The notes beneath the pieces were generated by a model. The model searched no databases. It had not been told where the DNA came from and was given only the letters and a program-made list of their open reading frames with translations. A program made the position numbers and the translations under genes. From an uncultured Erysipelotrichaceae bacterium (GTDB lineage Bacteria > Bacillota_I > Bacilli_A > Erysipelotrichales > Erysipelotrichaceae), in assembly GCA_934725085.1 (NCBI GenBank), contig CAKVAL010000017.1, forward strand, positions 1 to 36,051: DNA of 36,051 nucleotides. The letters are read 5' to 3'. Positions 17,872 to 25,568 of this stretch are shown here, in pieces (the first letter of the stretch is position 1; every line of letters starts with the position of its first letter).

Positions 17872-17880
17872 TGGTAAAAT
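17872..17880 (+). promoter_or_regulatory. possible extended -10 promoter for the Sel1 gene
   Basis: TGGTAAAAT fits an extended -10 box (TGnTANAAT), 26 nt before the next start codon. No -35 match is seen; the upstream bases are the terminator. Confidence 0.45.
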
Positions 17881-17906
17881 GAGGCTAAAGAAGAGGAAAA
17901 GACAAT

Positions 17907-18602
17907 ATGAAATTAACAAGAGCTGATAAAGAAGCTATTAAGATGGGTAATGCAGGTTATATCCTTAATAAGGGTGCTGAACTTTATAGAAATGAAAACT
18001 TTAAAGAAGCGATTGAATACTATCACTTAGGAAGTACGATGGGCAGTGATATTGCTACTAGTAATTTGGGTTATTGTTACTTATATGGAAGAAGCGTTGA
18101 AGCTGATGTTGATTTAGCCATTAGTTATTTTGAATTAGCAGCTAATAGAGGAAATGTGGATGCACTATATAAACTTGGCGATATTTATTCTAGTGATAAG
18201 TGGAAGCTTAAGGATAATGAATTATCTTTATATTATTATCAATTGGCGGCTAATATCTTGATTGGTTGTGATTGGTCAAAGGAAGATGCGATTGCCTTTA
18301 CTGAGGAATTAGAAGAATATCCAAGTTTATGCTATGCCTTAGCTAGGGAATTGATGCCTGGAGGTAATTTGAAAACATCATTAGATCAGGCTTATCAATT
18401 TTTGTTGCATGCAGAACAAGGCTTTGTTCATGAGATTTTAAACGGTGCAACTTATTATAAGAAGAATCTAAATAAGGTAACTGTCTTATTACAAGATGAT
18501 ATCTTTGATGAAATAAGAGATGATTATGATTACTTATTTGATGAAGATGATGATGACTTGTTATATGATGCCTTTGAGGGCGATGATCCAGTATTCTTTT
18601 AA
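17907..18602 (+). CDS. Sel1/TPR-repeat protein with acidic tail
   Basis: A 231-residue soluble protein. Residues about 15-125 hold Sel1-like helical repeats: NLGYCYLYGRSVEADVDLA, YFELAANRGNVDALYKLGD and YYYQLAAN show the alternating A/G/L/Y pattern. Such repeats bind other proteins. The C-terminal 30 residues are extremely acidic (DEDDDDLLYD). No signal peptide or membrane segment is visible. AGAGGAAAAG precedes the ATG. It sits alone, with its own terminator behind, between the RNA polymerase operon and the S10 operon, where many Firmicutes carry rpsL-rpsG-fusA-tuf. Its partner and function are unknown. Confidence 0.8.
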   Translation: MKLTRADKEAIKMGNAGYILNKGAELYRNENFKEAIEYYHLGSTMGSDIATSNLGYCYLYGRSVEADVDLAISYFELAANRGNVDALYKLGDIYSSDKWKLKDNELSLYYYQLAANILIGCDWSKEDAIAFTEELEEYPSLCYALARELMPGGNLKTSLDQAYQFLLHAEQGFVHEILNGATYYKKNLNKVTVLLQDDIFDEIRDDYDYLFDEDDDDLLYDAFEGDDPVFF

Positions 18603-18626
18603 GCTATATATAATATAAGGATAAGG

Positions 18627-18671
18627 AATGACTATTTGGCTTATTTTGGTGAGTTGAATAGTCATTTTTAT
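18627..18671 (+). terminator. terminator after the Sel1 gene
   Basis: AATGACTATT (18627-18636) pairs perfectly with AATAGTCATT (18657-18666), then T-rich sequence. The loop is long but the stem is a full ten pairs. Confidence 0.8.
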
Positions 18672-18839
18672 TATCAAAATATATGCCCCGGGCAATATAT
18701 TTGGAGAAATTTAATTAAAAATGGATGGTTCTAGGGTGAAAAAGGGGTAAATGGACTGTATAATAGGGCACACCTGTAACCGTGATATCGATGATGTTTA
18801 AAAAAGTACGAAAATATGCGGATTTTTTAAAAATTTATA
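18672..18839. other. gene-free spacer ahead of the S10 operon
   Basis: No coding signal. A near-palindrome with core GCCCCGGGC lies around 18683-18702. A possible promoter (GTGAAA 18736-18741, 17 nt, TATAAT 18759-18764) is followed by an AT-only inverted repeat (TTTAAAAAA / TTTTTTAAA, about 18797-18831). This might be an upstream promoter with a weak terminator, or a short transcript; I cannot decide. Confidence 0.4.
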
Positions 18840-18868
18840 TTGAAAAATAGATACAAAAACTGTAGAAT
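18840..18868 (+). promoter_or_regulatory. main promoter of the S10/spc/alpha operon
   Basis: TTGAAA (18840-18845), a 17-nt spacer, and TAGAAT (18863-18868) form a good sigma-A promoter. The start near 18875 falls at the foot of the folded leader. No other promoter as good is seen before 33063. Confidence 0.8.
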
Positions 18869-18875
18869 AATTGAG

Positions 18876-18982
18876 CGCTTGCAGTGATATGGGAGATTGC
18901 TGGCACACTGATACCTGTGTGTCTGTGTGATAACCAGGGAACTCACTTGGAGCAAGTTACTAAGCTAAATAAAAGGCTTAGT
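18876..18982 (+). promoter_or_regulatory. structured leader RNA of the S10 operon
   Basis: CTTGCAGTGA (18878-18887) pairs with TCACT-tgga-GCAAG (18943-18956). Inside it CTGG-CACAC (18900-18908) pairs with GTGTG-ataa-CCAG (18925-18937), each helix with a bulge on the 3' side. A second GTGTG at 18917-18921 can compete for the same CACAC. A separate hairpin ACTAAGC/GCTTAGT (18959-18982) stands just before the AAGGAGG of rpsJ. The fold suggests control by a ribosomal protein; which one is unknown. Confidence 0.65.
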
Positions 18983-19007
18983 TAGTGAATGTAAGGAGGA
19001 AAAATTC

Positions 19008-19319
19008 ATGGCAAAGAACAACGTAAGAATTAAGTTAAAAGCTTACGAACACAGATCTTTGGACTTAGCAACTGAAAAGATTGTTAAGGCTGCAGAAGAT
19101 GGCGGCGTTAAGAAGGTCGTTGGTCCTATCCCACTACCAACTGAAAAACAAGTGGTTACAGTTTTGCGTGCTGTTCATAAGTATAAGGATTCTCGTGAAC
19201 AATTCGAGATCAGAACACACAAGAGACTTATCGAAATCATCGGCCCTAGTGCTAAGACAATTGATGCCTTAAGTCGTCTAGAATTACCTAGTGGCGTTGA
19301 TATTGAAATCAAATTATAA
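19008..19319 (+). CDS. rpsJ: 30S ribosomal protein S10
   Basis: A 103-residue protein of the small-subunit head, also the NusE partner of NusB in rRNA antitermination. RIKLKAYEHRSLDLATEKIV at the start and THKRLIEIIGPSAKTIDAL are diagnostic. It has a strong AAGGAGG 10 nt upstream and follows the folded leader. It is the first gene of the 29-gene operon that ends at 33063. Length is typical. Confidence 0.97.
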   Translation: MAKNNVRIKLKAYEHRSLDLATEKIVKAAEDGGVKKVVGPIPLPTEKQVVTVLRAVHKYKDSREQFEIRTHKRLIEIIGPSAKTIDALSRLELPSGVDIEIKL

Positions 19320-19333
19320 AGAAAGGTGACATC

Positions 19334-20011
19334 ATGAAAGGAATACTTGGAAGAAAGCTTGGTATGACTCAAGTCTTCACAGAAGACGGAACATTGATTC
19401 CTGTTACTGTAGTTGAATGTGAACCAAACGTAGTTTTACAAAAGAAAACAAAAGAAACTGATGGTTATGAAGCATTACAACTTGGTTTAGAAGACAAGAA
19501 AGAAAGTCGTGCTACAAAGCCAGAAATTGGCCATGCTAAGAAGGCAGGCGTTAGTCCTAAGAAGTTTGTTAAGGAAATCAAGGCTGACGAATTAATGAAC
19601 GTTGAAGTTGGACAAGAAATTAAAGTTGATATCTTTTCCGCTGGTGATATCGTAGATGTTACAGGCGTTTCAAAAGGTAAAGGTTATACTGGTGTAATCA
19701 AGAGACACAACCACGCTATGATCAGAGAAACACACGGTGCAGGTCCCGTACATAGAAGTGTAGGTTCTCTTGCTACTACAGGTCGTAACAATGGCCGTAT
19801 CGAGAAGAACACACCAATGCCAGGACATGACGGTTCATTAGTAACTACAAACCAAAACCTAGAAGTTATCAAGGTTGATGCTGATGCAAATTACATGCTA
19901 ATCAAGGGTAACGTTCCAGGACCTAAGAGAGGCTTGGTTGTAGTTAAGACTACTGTAAAGAATAAAAAGCATGTAGAACCAAAAGTTCTATTAGGAAAGA
20001 AGGAGGGCTAA
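19334..20011 (+). CDS. rplC: 50S ribosomal protein L3
   Basis: A 225-residue early-assembly protein whose extension reaches towards the peptidyl transferase centre. MKGILGRKLGMTQVF opens it; VSKGKGYTGVIKRH and HRSVGSLATTGRN mark the long loop. AAAGGTGA is the ribosome binding site, 14 nt after rpsJ. The C-terminal part is a little longer than in Bacillus (about 209 residues) and Lys-rich. Confidence 0.97.
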   Translation: MKGILGRKLGMTQVFTEDGTLIPVTVVECEPNVVLQKKTKETDGYEALQLGLEDKKESRATKPEIGHAKKAGVSPKKFVKEIKADELMNVEVGQEIKVDIFSAGDIVDVTGVSKGKGYTGVIKRHNHAMIRETHGAGPVHRSVGSLATTGRNNGRIEKNTPMPGHDGSLVTTNQNLEVIKVDADANYMLIKGNVPGPKRGLVVVKTTVKNKKHVEPKVLLGKKEG

Positions 20012-20014
20012 TCA

Positions 20015-20650
20015 ATGGCTAAGTTTGACGTATTTGATTTAAGTGCTAATAAAGTTGGCGATATTGAATTAGCTGATGGTGTATTCGGTATTGAAGTAAA
20101 TACACAAGCAATTTTCGATGCTGTATTAAGACAACAATCATCATTAAGACAAGGTACTCATAAGGTTAAGACAAGAGCTGAAGTATCTGGTGGTGGTAAG
20201 AAGCCATTCAGACAAAAGGGTACTGGTAGAGCTAGACAAGGTTCTAGTAGAGCTGTTCAATACAGAGGTGGTGGTATCGCATTTGGTCCAACACCAAGAT
20301 CTCATACATTCAAGTTAAATCGTAAGGTTAGAAGATTAGCATTAAGAAGTGCTTTAACTCTTAAGGCTACTAACAACAATTTAACAGTTGTACAAGATGT
20401 TAAGTTTGCTAATATCAAGACAAAAGATTTCAAGAATGTATTAAATGCATTTGGTTTTGATAGAAAAGTATTAGTAGTAGTTGATGTTAATGAAGATTTT
20501 GAAAATGCTTACTTAAGCTCAAGAAACTTCGGTAACGTAGTAATGGTTACAGTTGAAGGTTTAAATGTTTATGATCTTCAAAACGCTAACAAGCTAGTTA
20601 TCACAACAGAAGCTGCTAAAAAGATTGGAGAGGTTTTAACAGATGAGTAA
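20015..20650 (+). CDS. rplD: 50S ribosomal protein L4
   Basis: A 211-residue protein lining the peptide exit tunnel. The tunnel loop reads GGGKKPFRQKGTGRARQGS followed by YRGGGIAFGP, all typical. In E. coli L4 represses its own operon through the S10 leader; whether that holds here is unknown. The gene starts 3 nt after rplC with GGAGG inside the rplC end, and overlaps rplW by 8 nt. Confidence 0.97.
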   Translation: MAKFDVFDLSANKVGDIELADGVFGIEVNTQAIFDAVLRQQSSLRQGTHKVKTRAEVSGGGKKPFRQKGTGRARQGSSRAVQYRGGGIAFGPTPRSHTFKLNRKVRRLALRSALTLKATNNNLTVVQDVKFANIKTKDFKNVLNAFGFDRKVLVVVDVNEDFENAYLSSRNFGNVVMVTVEGLNVYDLQNANKLVITTEAAKKIGEVLTDE

Positions 20651-20942
20651 TGCTAGAGATGTCATCGTTCGTCCTCTTATAACTGAAAAGTCAATGAATG
20701 TTGGTGAAACAAACAACACAGTTGTATTCGAAGTTAAAAAAGGTGTGAACAAGATTCATATTAAGCAAGCTATTGAAGAAATTTTCAATGTTAAGGTTGC
20801 TTCAGTAAATGTTGTAAACTGCCCAACTAAGCAAAAGAGAATGGGTAGATATGGTCAGTATCATTTTGAAACTAACCAAGTTAAGAAGGCTTACGTAAAG
20901 CTTAAAGACGGTTATAAGATCGATATCTTAGCTGATAAGTAG
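20643..20942 (+). CDS. rplW: 50S ribosomal protein L23
   Basis: A 99-residue protein at the tunnel exit, docking site for trigger factor and the signal recognition particle. ARDVIVRPLITEKSM and YVKLKDGYKIDIL frame the fold. It overlaps the end of rplD by 8 nt and uses GGAGAGG within rplD, implying translational coupling. Length is usual. Confidence 0.96.
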   Translation: MSNARDVIVRPLITEKSMNVGETNNTVVFEVKKGVNKIHIKQAIEEIFNVKVASVNVVNCPTKQKRMGRYGQYHFETNQVKKAYVKLKDGYKIDILADK

Positions 20943-21009
20943 TCAATTAAATTTAGCGGAAGAAAAATGCTATTTCCGGATAAAGTGCATTAGAGAGGAA
21001 AATTAAATC
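20943..21009 (+). other. spacer with a small hairpin between L23 and L2 genes
   Basis: The 67-nt gap is unusually wide for this operon. CGGAA (20957-20961) pairs with TTCCG (20974-20978). There is no T-run. It may be an RNA processing or pausing site; GAGAGGAAAA before 21010 is the ribosome binding site of rplB. Confidence 0.4.
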
Positions 21010-21843
21010 ATGGCGATTAAAAAATATAAGCCAACTACTCCTGGTAGACGTGGTATGACTGGTCTTACATTTGATGAAGTAACTAAGAGCAAGCCTGAAA
21101 AGAGTTTAACAGTAAGCTTCAACAAATCTGGTGGTCGTAACAATACAGGAAGAATTACAACAAGACATATTGGTGGTGGTCATAAACAACTTTACCGTAT
21201 CATCGATTTCAAGAGAAATAAGGATGGTATCAAGGGTGTTGTTAAGGCTATCGAATATGACCCAAATAGAAACTGCAATATCTGTTTAATCAGTTATGCA
21301 GATGGTGAAAAGAGATACATTCTAGCTCCTAAGGGCCTAGAAGTTGGTATGTCAATTATCTCAGGTGAAAAGGCAGATATCAAAGTTGGTAATGCTCTTG
21401 AAATGAGAAACATGCCAGAAGGTACAACTGTTCATAATATTGAACTTAAGCCTGGTAAGGGCGGCCAAATCGCAAGAGCTGCTGGTGCTAGCGCTCAAAT
21501 CTTGGCTATCGAAGAAAAGTATGTAACACTACGTTTAACAAGTGGTGAAATGAGAAAAGTTCTAGGTAACTGTCGTGCTACAGTTGGTCAAGTTGGTAAT
21601 GAAGATTACAGCTTAATTAACTTAGGTAAGGCTGGTAGAACTAGATGGATGGGTGTTAAGCCTACAGTTAGAGGTTCTGCAATGAACCCTTGTGATCACC
21701 CTCACGGTGGTGGTGAAGGTAAGTGTCCAATCGGACGTAAGTCACCAATGACTCCTTGGGGTAAGAAGGCTATGGGTGTTAAGACTCGTAAGACTAAGAA
21801 AGCTTCAAACGATTTAATCGTAAGAAGAAGAAATGAGAAATAG
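21010..21843 (+). CDS. rplB: 50S ribosomal protein L2
   Basis: A 277-residue protein needed for subunit joining and peptidyl transferase activity. MAIKKYKPTTPGRRGMT, the RIIDFKR core and the C-terminal NPCDHPHGGGEGKCPIGR with its conserved histidines are all present, as is the TPWGKKAMGVKTR end. Full-length and intact. It follows a small hairpin that separates the first four genes from the rest of the S10 cluster. Confidence 0.98.
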   Translation: MAIKKYKPTTPGRRGMTGLTFDEVTKSKPEKSLTVSFNKSGGRNNTGRITTRHIGGGHKQLYRIIDFKRNKDGIKGVVKAIEYDPNRNCNICLISYADGEKRYILAPKGLEVGMSIISGEKADIKVGNALEMRNMPEGTTVHNIELKPGKGGQIARAAGASAQILAIEEKYVTLRLTSGEMRKVLGNCRATVGQVGNEDYSLINLGKAGRTRWMGVKPTVRGSAMNPCDHPHGGGEGKCPIGRKSPMTPWGKKAMGVKTRKTKKASNDLIVRRRNEK

Positions 21844-21864
21844 TAGAAAGGGGAGTAATTAATA

Positions 21865-22137
21865 ATGTCTAGAAGTTTAAAAAAGGGTCCATTCTGTGAT
21901 GAACACCTAATGAAAAAAGTAGAAGCATTAAATGCTGCTAATAAAAAAGAAGTTATTAAGACTTGGTCTCGTAGATCAACAATCTTCCCTAGCTTCGTAG
22001 AACATACATTCGCAGTACATAATGGTAAGGAACATGTTCCAGTATATGTAACTGAAGATATGGTTGGTCAAAAACTTGGTGAATTTGTTCCAACTAGAAA
22101 ATTCGGTGGTCACGGAAGCGACGATAAAAAGGCTTAA
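21865..22137 (+). CDS. rpsS: 30S ribosomal protein S19
   Basis: A 90-residue protein of the 30S head that contacts S13 and A-site tRNA. MSRSLKKGPFCDEHLMKKV and the end motif GHKLGEF-like GQKLGEFVPTRKFGGH are diagnostic. AAAGGGGAG lies upstream of the ATG. Normal length and normal position between rplB and rplV. Confidence 0.97.
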   Translation: MSRSLKKGPFCDEHLMKKVEALNAANKKEVIKTWSRRSTIFPSFVEHTFAVHNGKEHVPVYVTEDMVGQKLGEFVPTRKFGGHGSDDKKA

Positions 22138-22151
22138 GATAGGAGGAAAAT

Positions 22152-22484
22152 ATGGAAGTTAAGGCTACAGCTAAAACTATTAGACATCCTTCTCGTAAAG
22201 TAAGAATCGTCTTAGATCTTATCAAAGGTAAGGATGTTAACGAAGCTCTTGGTATTTTAGAGTTTACTCCAAACCATGCAGCTAAGGATGTTCAAAAAGT
22301 ATTAAAGAGTGCAATTGCTAATGCAACTCACAATCATCAACAAGATGAATCAAAGTTATATGTTAAAGAGTGTTTCGCTAACGAAGGTGTTACTTTAAAG
22401 AGATGGATGCCTCGTGCTAAAGGTAGAGCAACACCAATTATGAAGAGAACAAGCCACATTACAGTGGTTGTCGATGAAAGATAA
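22152..22484 (+). CDS. rplV: 50S ribosomal protein L22
   Basis: A 110-residue tunnel protein. RHPSRKVRIVLDLIKGK starts the fold and the beta-hairpin loop that reaches the tunnel constriction reads LKRWMPRAKGRATPIMKRTS, wild-type in appearance with no macrolide-resistance duplication or deletion. AGGAGG lies 6 nt before the ATG. Followed closely by rpsC. Confidence 0.97.
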   Translation: MEVKATAKTIRHPSRKVRIVLDLIKGKDVNEALGILEFTPNHAAKDVQKVLKSAIANATHNHQQDESKLYVKECFANEGVTLKRWMPRAKGRATPIMKRTSHITVVVDER

Positions 22485-22495
22485 GGAGATCAGAG

Positions 22496-23290
22496 ATGGG
22501 TCAAAAAGTTAGTCCAATTGGAATGAGAGTCGGCGTCATCAGAGATTGGGAATCAAGATGGTACGCTGAAAAAGAATATGGTAACTTACTTCAAGAAGAT
22601 ATTAAGATTCGTAAGTTAATCTTCGCTGAATGCAAAGATTGCTTAGTTTCAAGAGTTGAAATCGAAAGAAGCAAGAACCGTGTTAACCTTATCGTAAGAA
22701 CTGCTCGTCCAGGTATGTTCATCGGCGGTGAAGGCGAAAAAATCGAAACACTAAAGAAAAAATTAGCAAAATTAACTGGTAATAAGGATATCAATATCAA
22801 CATCGTTGAAGTTGGTAATCCAGATCTAGATGCTAGACTTGTAGCATTAAAGATCGTAAAGATGCTAGAAGAAAGACAATCTTTCCGTACAGCACAAAAG
22901 AAGGCTATCCAATCTACAATGAGAGCTGGTGCTAAGGGTATTAAGACTGCTGTATCAGGTAGATTAGGTGGTGCTGATATCGCAAGAACTGAAGGTTATT
23001 CTGAGGGTGTTGTACCTCTACATACATTACGTTCTGATATCGACTATGCTTGGGAAGAAGCTATGACTACTTATGGTAAGCTTGGTGTTAAGGTATGGAT
23101 CTGTAGAGGTGAAGTACTTCCAGGTGAAATGGTTAAGGAACCAGAAAAGCCAAAAGGTAATCCAAATGGCCGTCCAAACAGAAGAAGAAACGACAGAAGA
23201 AACTTCAACAGAAACAACAACGCTAATACTGAAGCAAAGGTAGAAGCTCCTGTTGAAGCAAAGGAAGAAGTTAAGGAGGATGTCGCATAA
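22496..23290 (+). CDS. rpsC: 30S ribosomal protein S3 with charged tail
   Basis: A 264-residue protein at the mRNA entry tunnel. MGQKVSPIGMRVGVIRDWES is the N-terminus, the KH domain includes RPGMFIGGEGEKIETLKKKL, and AEGYSEG-like RTEGYSEGVVPLHTLR follows. The last 50 residues are an added Asn/Arg-rich then Glu/Ala/Val-rich tail; Bacillus S3 has about 218 residues. AAGGAG precedes the start. The stop overlaps the rplP start by one base, with GGAGG within the rpsC tail. Confidence 0.97.
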   Translation: MGQKVSPIGMRVGVIRDWESRWYAEKEYGNLLQEDIKIRKLIFAECKDCLVSRVEIERSKNRVNLIVRTARPGMFIGGEGEKIETLKKKLAKLTGNKDININIVEVGNPDLDARLVALKIVKMLEERQSFRTAQKKAIQSTMRAGAKGIKTAVSGRLGGADIARTEGYSEGVVPLHTLRSDIDYAWEEAMTTYGKLGVKVWICRGEVLPGEMVKEPEKPKGNPNGRPNRRRNDRRNFNRNNNANTEAKVEAPVEAKEEVKEDVA

Positions 23291-23700
23291 TGTTAATGCC
23301 TAAGAGAACAAAATACCGTCGTCCTCATAGATTGAGCTACGAAGGTAAGTCAAAAGCTGGTACTGAGATTGCTTATGGTGAGTATGGATTAGTCGCAATG
23401 ACTGGTGCATACATCTCTAACAACCAAATCGAAGCAGCCAGAGTTGCTATGACTCGTTATATGAACAGAGGTGGTCAAGTTTGGATTAAGATTTTCCCAC
23501 AACTTGCTATCACTAAGAAGCCTCTAGAAGTTCGTATGGGTTCTGGTAAAGGTGCTCCTGAAGGCTGGGTTGCAGTTGTTCAAAGGGGCAGAGTTATGTT
23601 TGAAATCGCTGGTGTAGATGAAGCTACAGCTCGTGAAGCATTCAGACTTGCAGCTAATAAGTTGCCTGTTAAGTGCAAATTCATTAAGAAGGGAGAGTAA
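23290..23700 (+). CDS. rplP: 50S ribosomal protein L16
   Basis: A 136-residue protein contacting the A- and P-site tRNAs. MLMPKRTKYRRPHRLSYEGK is the usual Firmicutes N-terminus, supporting the first ATG at 23290 over the one at 23296. RMGSGKGAPEGWVAVV is the conserved central loop. It overlaps rpsC by one base (TAATG), a coupling arrangement. Confidence 0.97.
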   Translation: MLMPKRTKYRRPHRLSYEGKSKAGTEIAYGEYGLVAMTGAYISNNQIEAARVAMTRYMNRGGQVWIKIFPQLAITKKPLEVRMGSGKGAPEGWVAVVQRGRVMFEIAGVDEATAREAFRLAANKLPVKCKFIKKGE

Positions 23701-23702
23701 TT

Positions 23703-23894
23703 ATGAACGTTAAAGAAGTTAGAGATATGTCAAATGAAGAATTACTAAAGTCTTTAGATGAATCTAAGAAAGAATTATTCGACCTAAGATTTGCTAAGGC
23801 TACTGGTAGTATTGAAAATCCTATGCGTATTAGAGAATTAAAGAAGTCTATCGCTAGAATTTTAACTGTATTAAAAGAAAGAGAAAGTAAATAA
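23703..23894 (+). CDS. rpmC: 50S ribosomal protein L29
   Basis: A 63-residue two-helix protein near the tunnel exit. MSNEELLKSLDESKKELFDL and RIRELKKSIARILTVLKERE are typical. It starts 2 nt after rplP, with GGGAG at the rplP end as ribosome binding site, and keeps the standard rplP-rpmC-rpsQ order. Confidence 0.96.
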   Translation: MNVKEVRDMSNEELLKSLDESKKELFDLRFAKATGSIENPMRIRELKKSIARILTVLKERESK

Positions 23895-23905
23895 GGGGGC
23901 AGCTA

Positions 23906-24169
23906 ATGGAAAGAAAGAATACAAAGCGTGTCTTACGTGGTGTTGTTTGTTCAGATAAGATGGACAAGACAATCGTTGTTGAGATCTCTGAGAAAAAGGC
24001 TCACCCACTTTATGGCAAGCAAACTAAATTTTCTCGTAAATTTAAGGCTCATGATGAAAACAATGAAGCTAAGGTTGGCGATACTGTAGAAATCATCGAG
24101 ACTAGAAAGTTAAGCCGTGACAAACATTTCCGTTTATTGAGAATTGTTGAAAAGGCTGTAATTCTATAG
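23906..24169 (+). CDS. rpsQ: 30S ribosomal protein S17
   Basis: An 87-residue OB-fold protein that nucleates 30S assembly. RGVVCSDKMDKTIVVEIS and HPLYGKQTKFSRKFKAHDE match the family; VGDTVEIIETRKLSRDKHFR is the end motif. AAGGGGGC precedes the start. Normal length. Confidence 0.97.
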   Translation: MERKNTKRVLRGVVCSDKMDKTIVVEISEKKAHPLYGKQTKFSRKFKAHDENNEAKVGDTVEIIETRKLSRDKHFRLLRIVEKAVIL

Positions 24170-24178
24170 GAGGTTATT

Positions 24179-24547
24179 ATGATACATAATGAATCAAGAT
24201 TAAAAGTAGCTGATAACACAGGTGCTAAAGAATTACTAGTAATCAGATGTCTAGGTGGTTCTAACAGAAAGACAAGTAACATCGGTGATGTTGTTGTATG
24301 TTCTGTTAAGGAAGCTGCTCCAGGCGGTTCTGCTAAGAAGGGCCAAGTTGTAAAAGCTGTTATCGTAAGAACTAAGTATGGTATCAGCAGAGAGAACGGT
24401 TCTTATATTAAGTTTGATGATAACGCTGCAGTTATTATCAAGGACGATAAAACGCCAGTAGGCACTCGTATCTTCGGGCCTGTGGCAAGAGAACTTCGTG
24501 ATAGAGACTTTATGAAAATTATCTCTCTAGCACCAGAAGTATTATAG
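24179..24547 (+). CDS. rplN: 50S ribosomal protein L14
   Basis: A 122-residue protein at the subunit interface, bridging to 16S rRNA. MIHNESRLKVADNTGAKELL and DDNAAVIIKDDKTPVGTRIF are signature stretches, ending in FMKIISLAPEVL. Starts 9 nt behind rpsQ with AGGAGG. Typical length. Confidence 0.97.
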   Translation: MIHNESRLKVADNTGAKELLVIRCLGGSNRKTSNIGDVVVCSVKEAAPGGSAKKGQVVKAVIVRTKYGISRENGSYIKFDDNAAVIIKDDKTPVGTRIFGPVARELRDRDFMKIISLAPEVL

Positions 24548-24561
24548 GAGGATCTGAATTT

Positions 24562-24819
24562 ATGAAAATTAAAAAAGGTGATAAAGTTCAGGTTATTGCT
24601 GGTCAAGATAAGGGTACTGTAGGTGAGGTTAAAGCTGCTTTCCCTAAGACAAATAAAATTATTGTTGAAGGCGTAAACGTAAGAAAGAAGCATGAAAAGC
24701 CAAACCAAATCAATCCTGATGGCGGTATCGTTGATAAGGAAATGCCTATCGATGCTAGTAATGTAAAGCTAGATGAAGGTAAGAAGGCTAAGAAGAAAGC
24801 TAAGGGAGGTAAGAAATAA
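24562..24819 (+). CDS. rplX: 50S ribosomal protein L24
   Basis: An 85-residue assembly-initiator protein with the KOW motif KKGDKVQVIAGQDKGTVGEV. VEGVNVRKKHEKPNQ and the MPIDASNVKL end segment fit the family. It is shorter than Bacillus L24 (about 103 residues) and ends in a Lys/Gly-rich stretch. Its stop overlaps the rplE start by one base. Confidence 0.96.
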   Translation: MKIKKGDKVQVIAGQDKGTVGEVKAAFPKTNKIIVEGVNVRKKHEKPNQINPDGGIVDKEMPIDASNVKLDEGKKAKKKAKGGKK

Positions 24820-25358
24820 TGAATCGTTTAAAAGAGAGATACATTAGTGAAATTAAGCCTGAATTAGCTAAGAAGCACAACTACACTTCTGCTATGCAAA
24901 TTCCTGCACTTGAAAAGATTGTTATCAACTTAGGTGTTGGTGAAGCTGTTGCTAATCCTAAGGCATTAGATGAAGCTGTTGCAGATTTAACTGCTATCTC
25001 TGGTCAAAAGGTTGTTGTTACTAAGGCTAAGAAGTCAATCGCAAACTTCAAATTAAGAGAAGGTATGCCAATTGGCTGTAAGGTAACTCTTCGTGGTGAA
25101 AAGATGTATGAATTCATGGACAAGTTAGTTTCAATCGTACTTCCACGTGTAAGAGACTTCCGTGGCGTTAGCAAGACTGCTTTTGATGGTAGAGGTAACT
25201 ATACTCTTGGCGTTAAGGAACAAATCATCTTCCCTGAAATCCAATATGATAAGGTTAACAAGGTAAGAGGTATGGATATTGTTATCGTAACTACAGCTAA
25301 GACAAATGAGGAAGCTAAGGATTTATTAACTGCACTTGGCATGCCTTTTGAAAAGTAA
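24819..25358 (+). CDS. rplE: 50S ribosomal protein L5
   Basis: A 179-residue 5S rRNA-binding protein of the central protuberance. MNRLKERYISEIKPEL, KIVINLGVGEA and RDFRGVSKTAFDGRGNYTLG are diagnostic. It overlaps rplX by one base (TAATG) and uses GGGAGG inside the rplX tail, so the two are coupled. Confidence 0.97.
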   Translation: MNRLKERYISEIKPELAKKHNYTSAMQIPALEKIVINLGVGEAVANPKALDEAVADLTAISGQKVVVTKAKKSIANFKLREGMPIGCKVTLRGEKMYEFMDKLVSIVLPRVRDFRGVSKTAFDGRGNYTLGVKEQIIFPEIQYDKVNKVRGMDIVIVTTAKTNEEAKDLLTALGMPFEK

Positions 25359-25368
25359 GGAGGGAACT

Positions 25369-25554
25369 ATGGCTAAGACATCAATGAAAGTTAAAGCACA
25401 TCGTCCTGCTAAGTTCTCTACTAGAGCTTACACAAGATGTGAAAGATGTGGTCGTCCACATTCAGTATTAAGAAAATACAAATTATGTCGTATCTGCTTT
25501 AGAGAATTGGCTTACAAGGGCCAAATCCCTGGAGTTAAGAAGGCAAGCTGGTAA
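25369..25554 (+). CDS. rpsN: 30S ribosomal protein S14, zinc type
   Basis: A 61-residue S14 of the short zinc-binding type. Four cysteines lie at 24, 27, 40 and 43 (CERC and CRIC). MAKTSMKVKAHRPAKFSTRAY is the usual start. ATG 25369 follows AAGGAGGG 5-6 nt upstream; a longer in-frame reading from 25336 would run inside rplE and is rejected. As a C+ form it depends on zinc; no C- paralogue is in the window. Confidence 0.96.
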   Translation: MAKTSMKVKAHRPAKFSTRAYTRCERCGRPHSVLRKYKLCRICFRELAYKGQIPGVKKASW

Positions 25555-25568
25555 AGGAGGAAGCAAAC

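Noticed and set aside
18683..18702. GC-rich near-palindrome taken as a hairpin terminator
   Set aside because: The core leaves a loop of one base and no T-run follows; the real terminator lies just upstream at 18627-18671.
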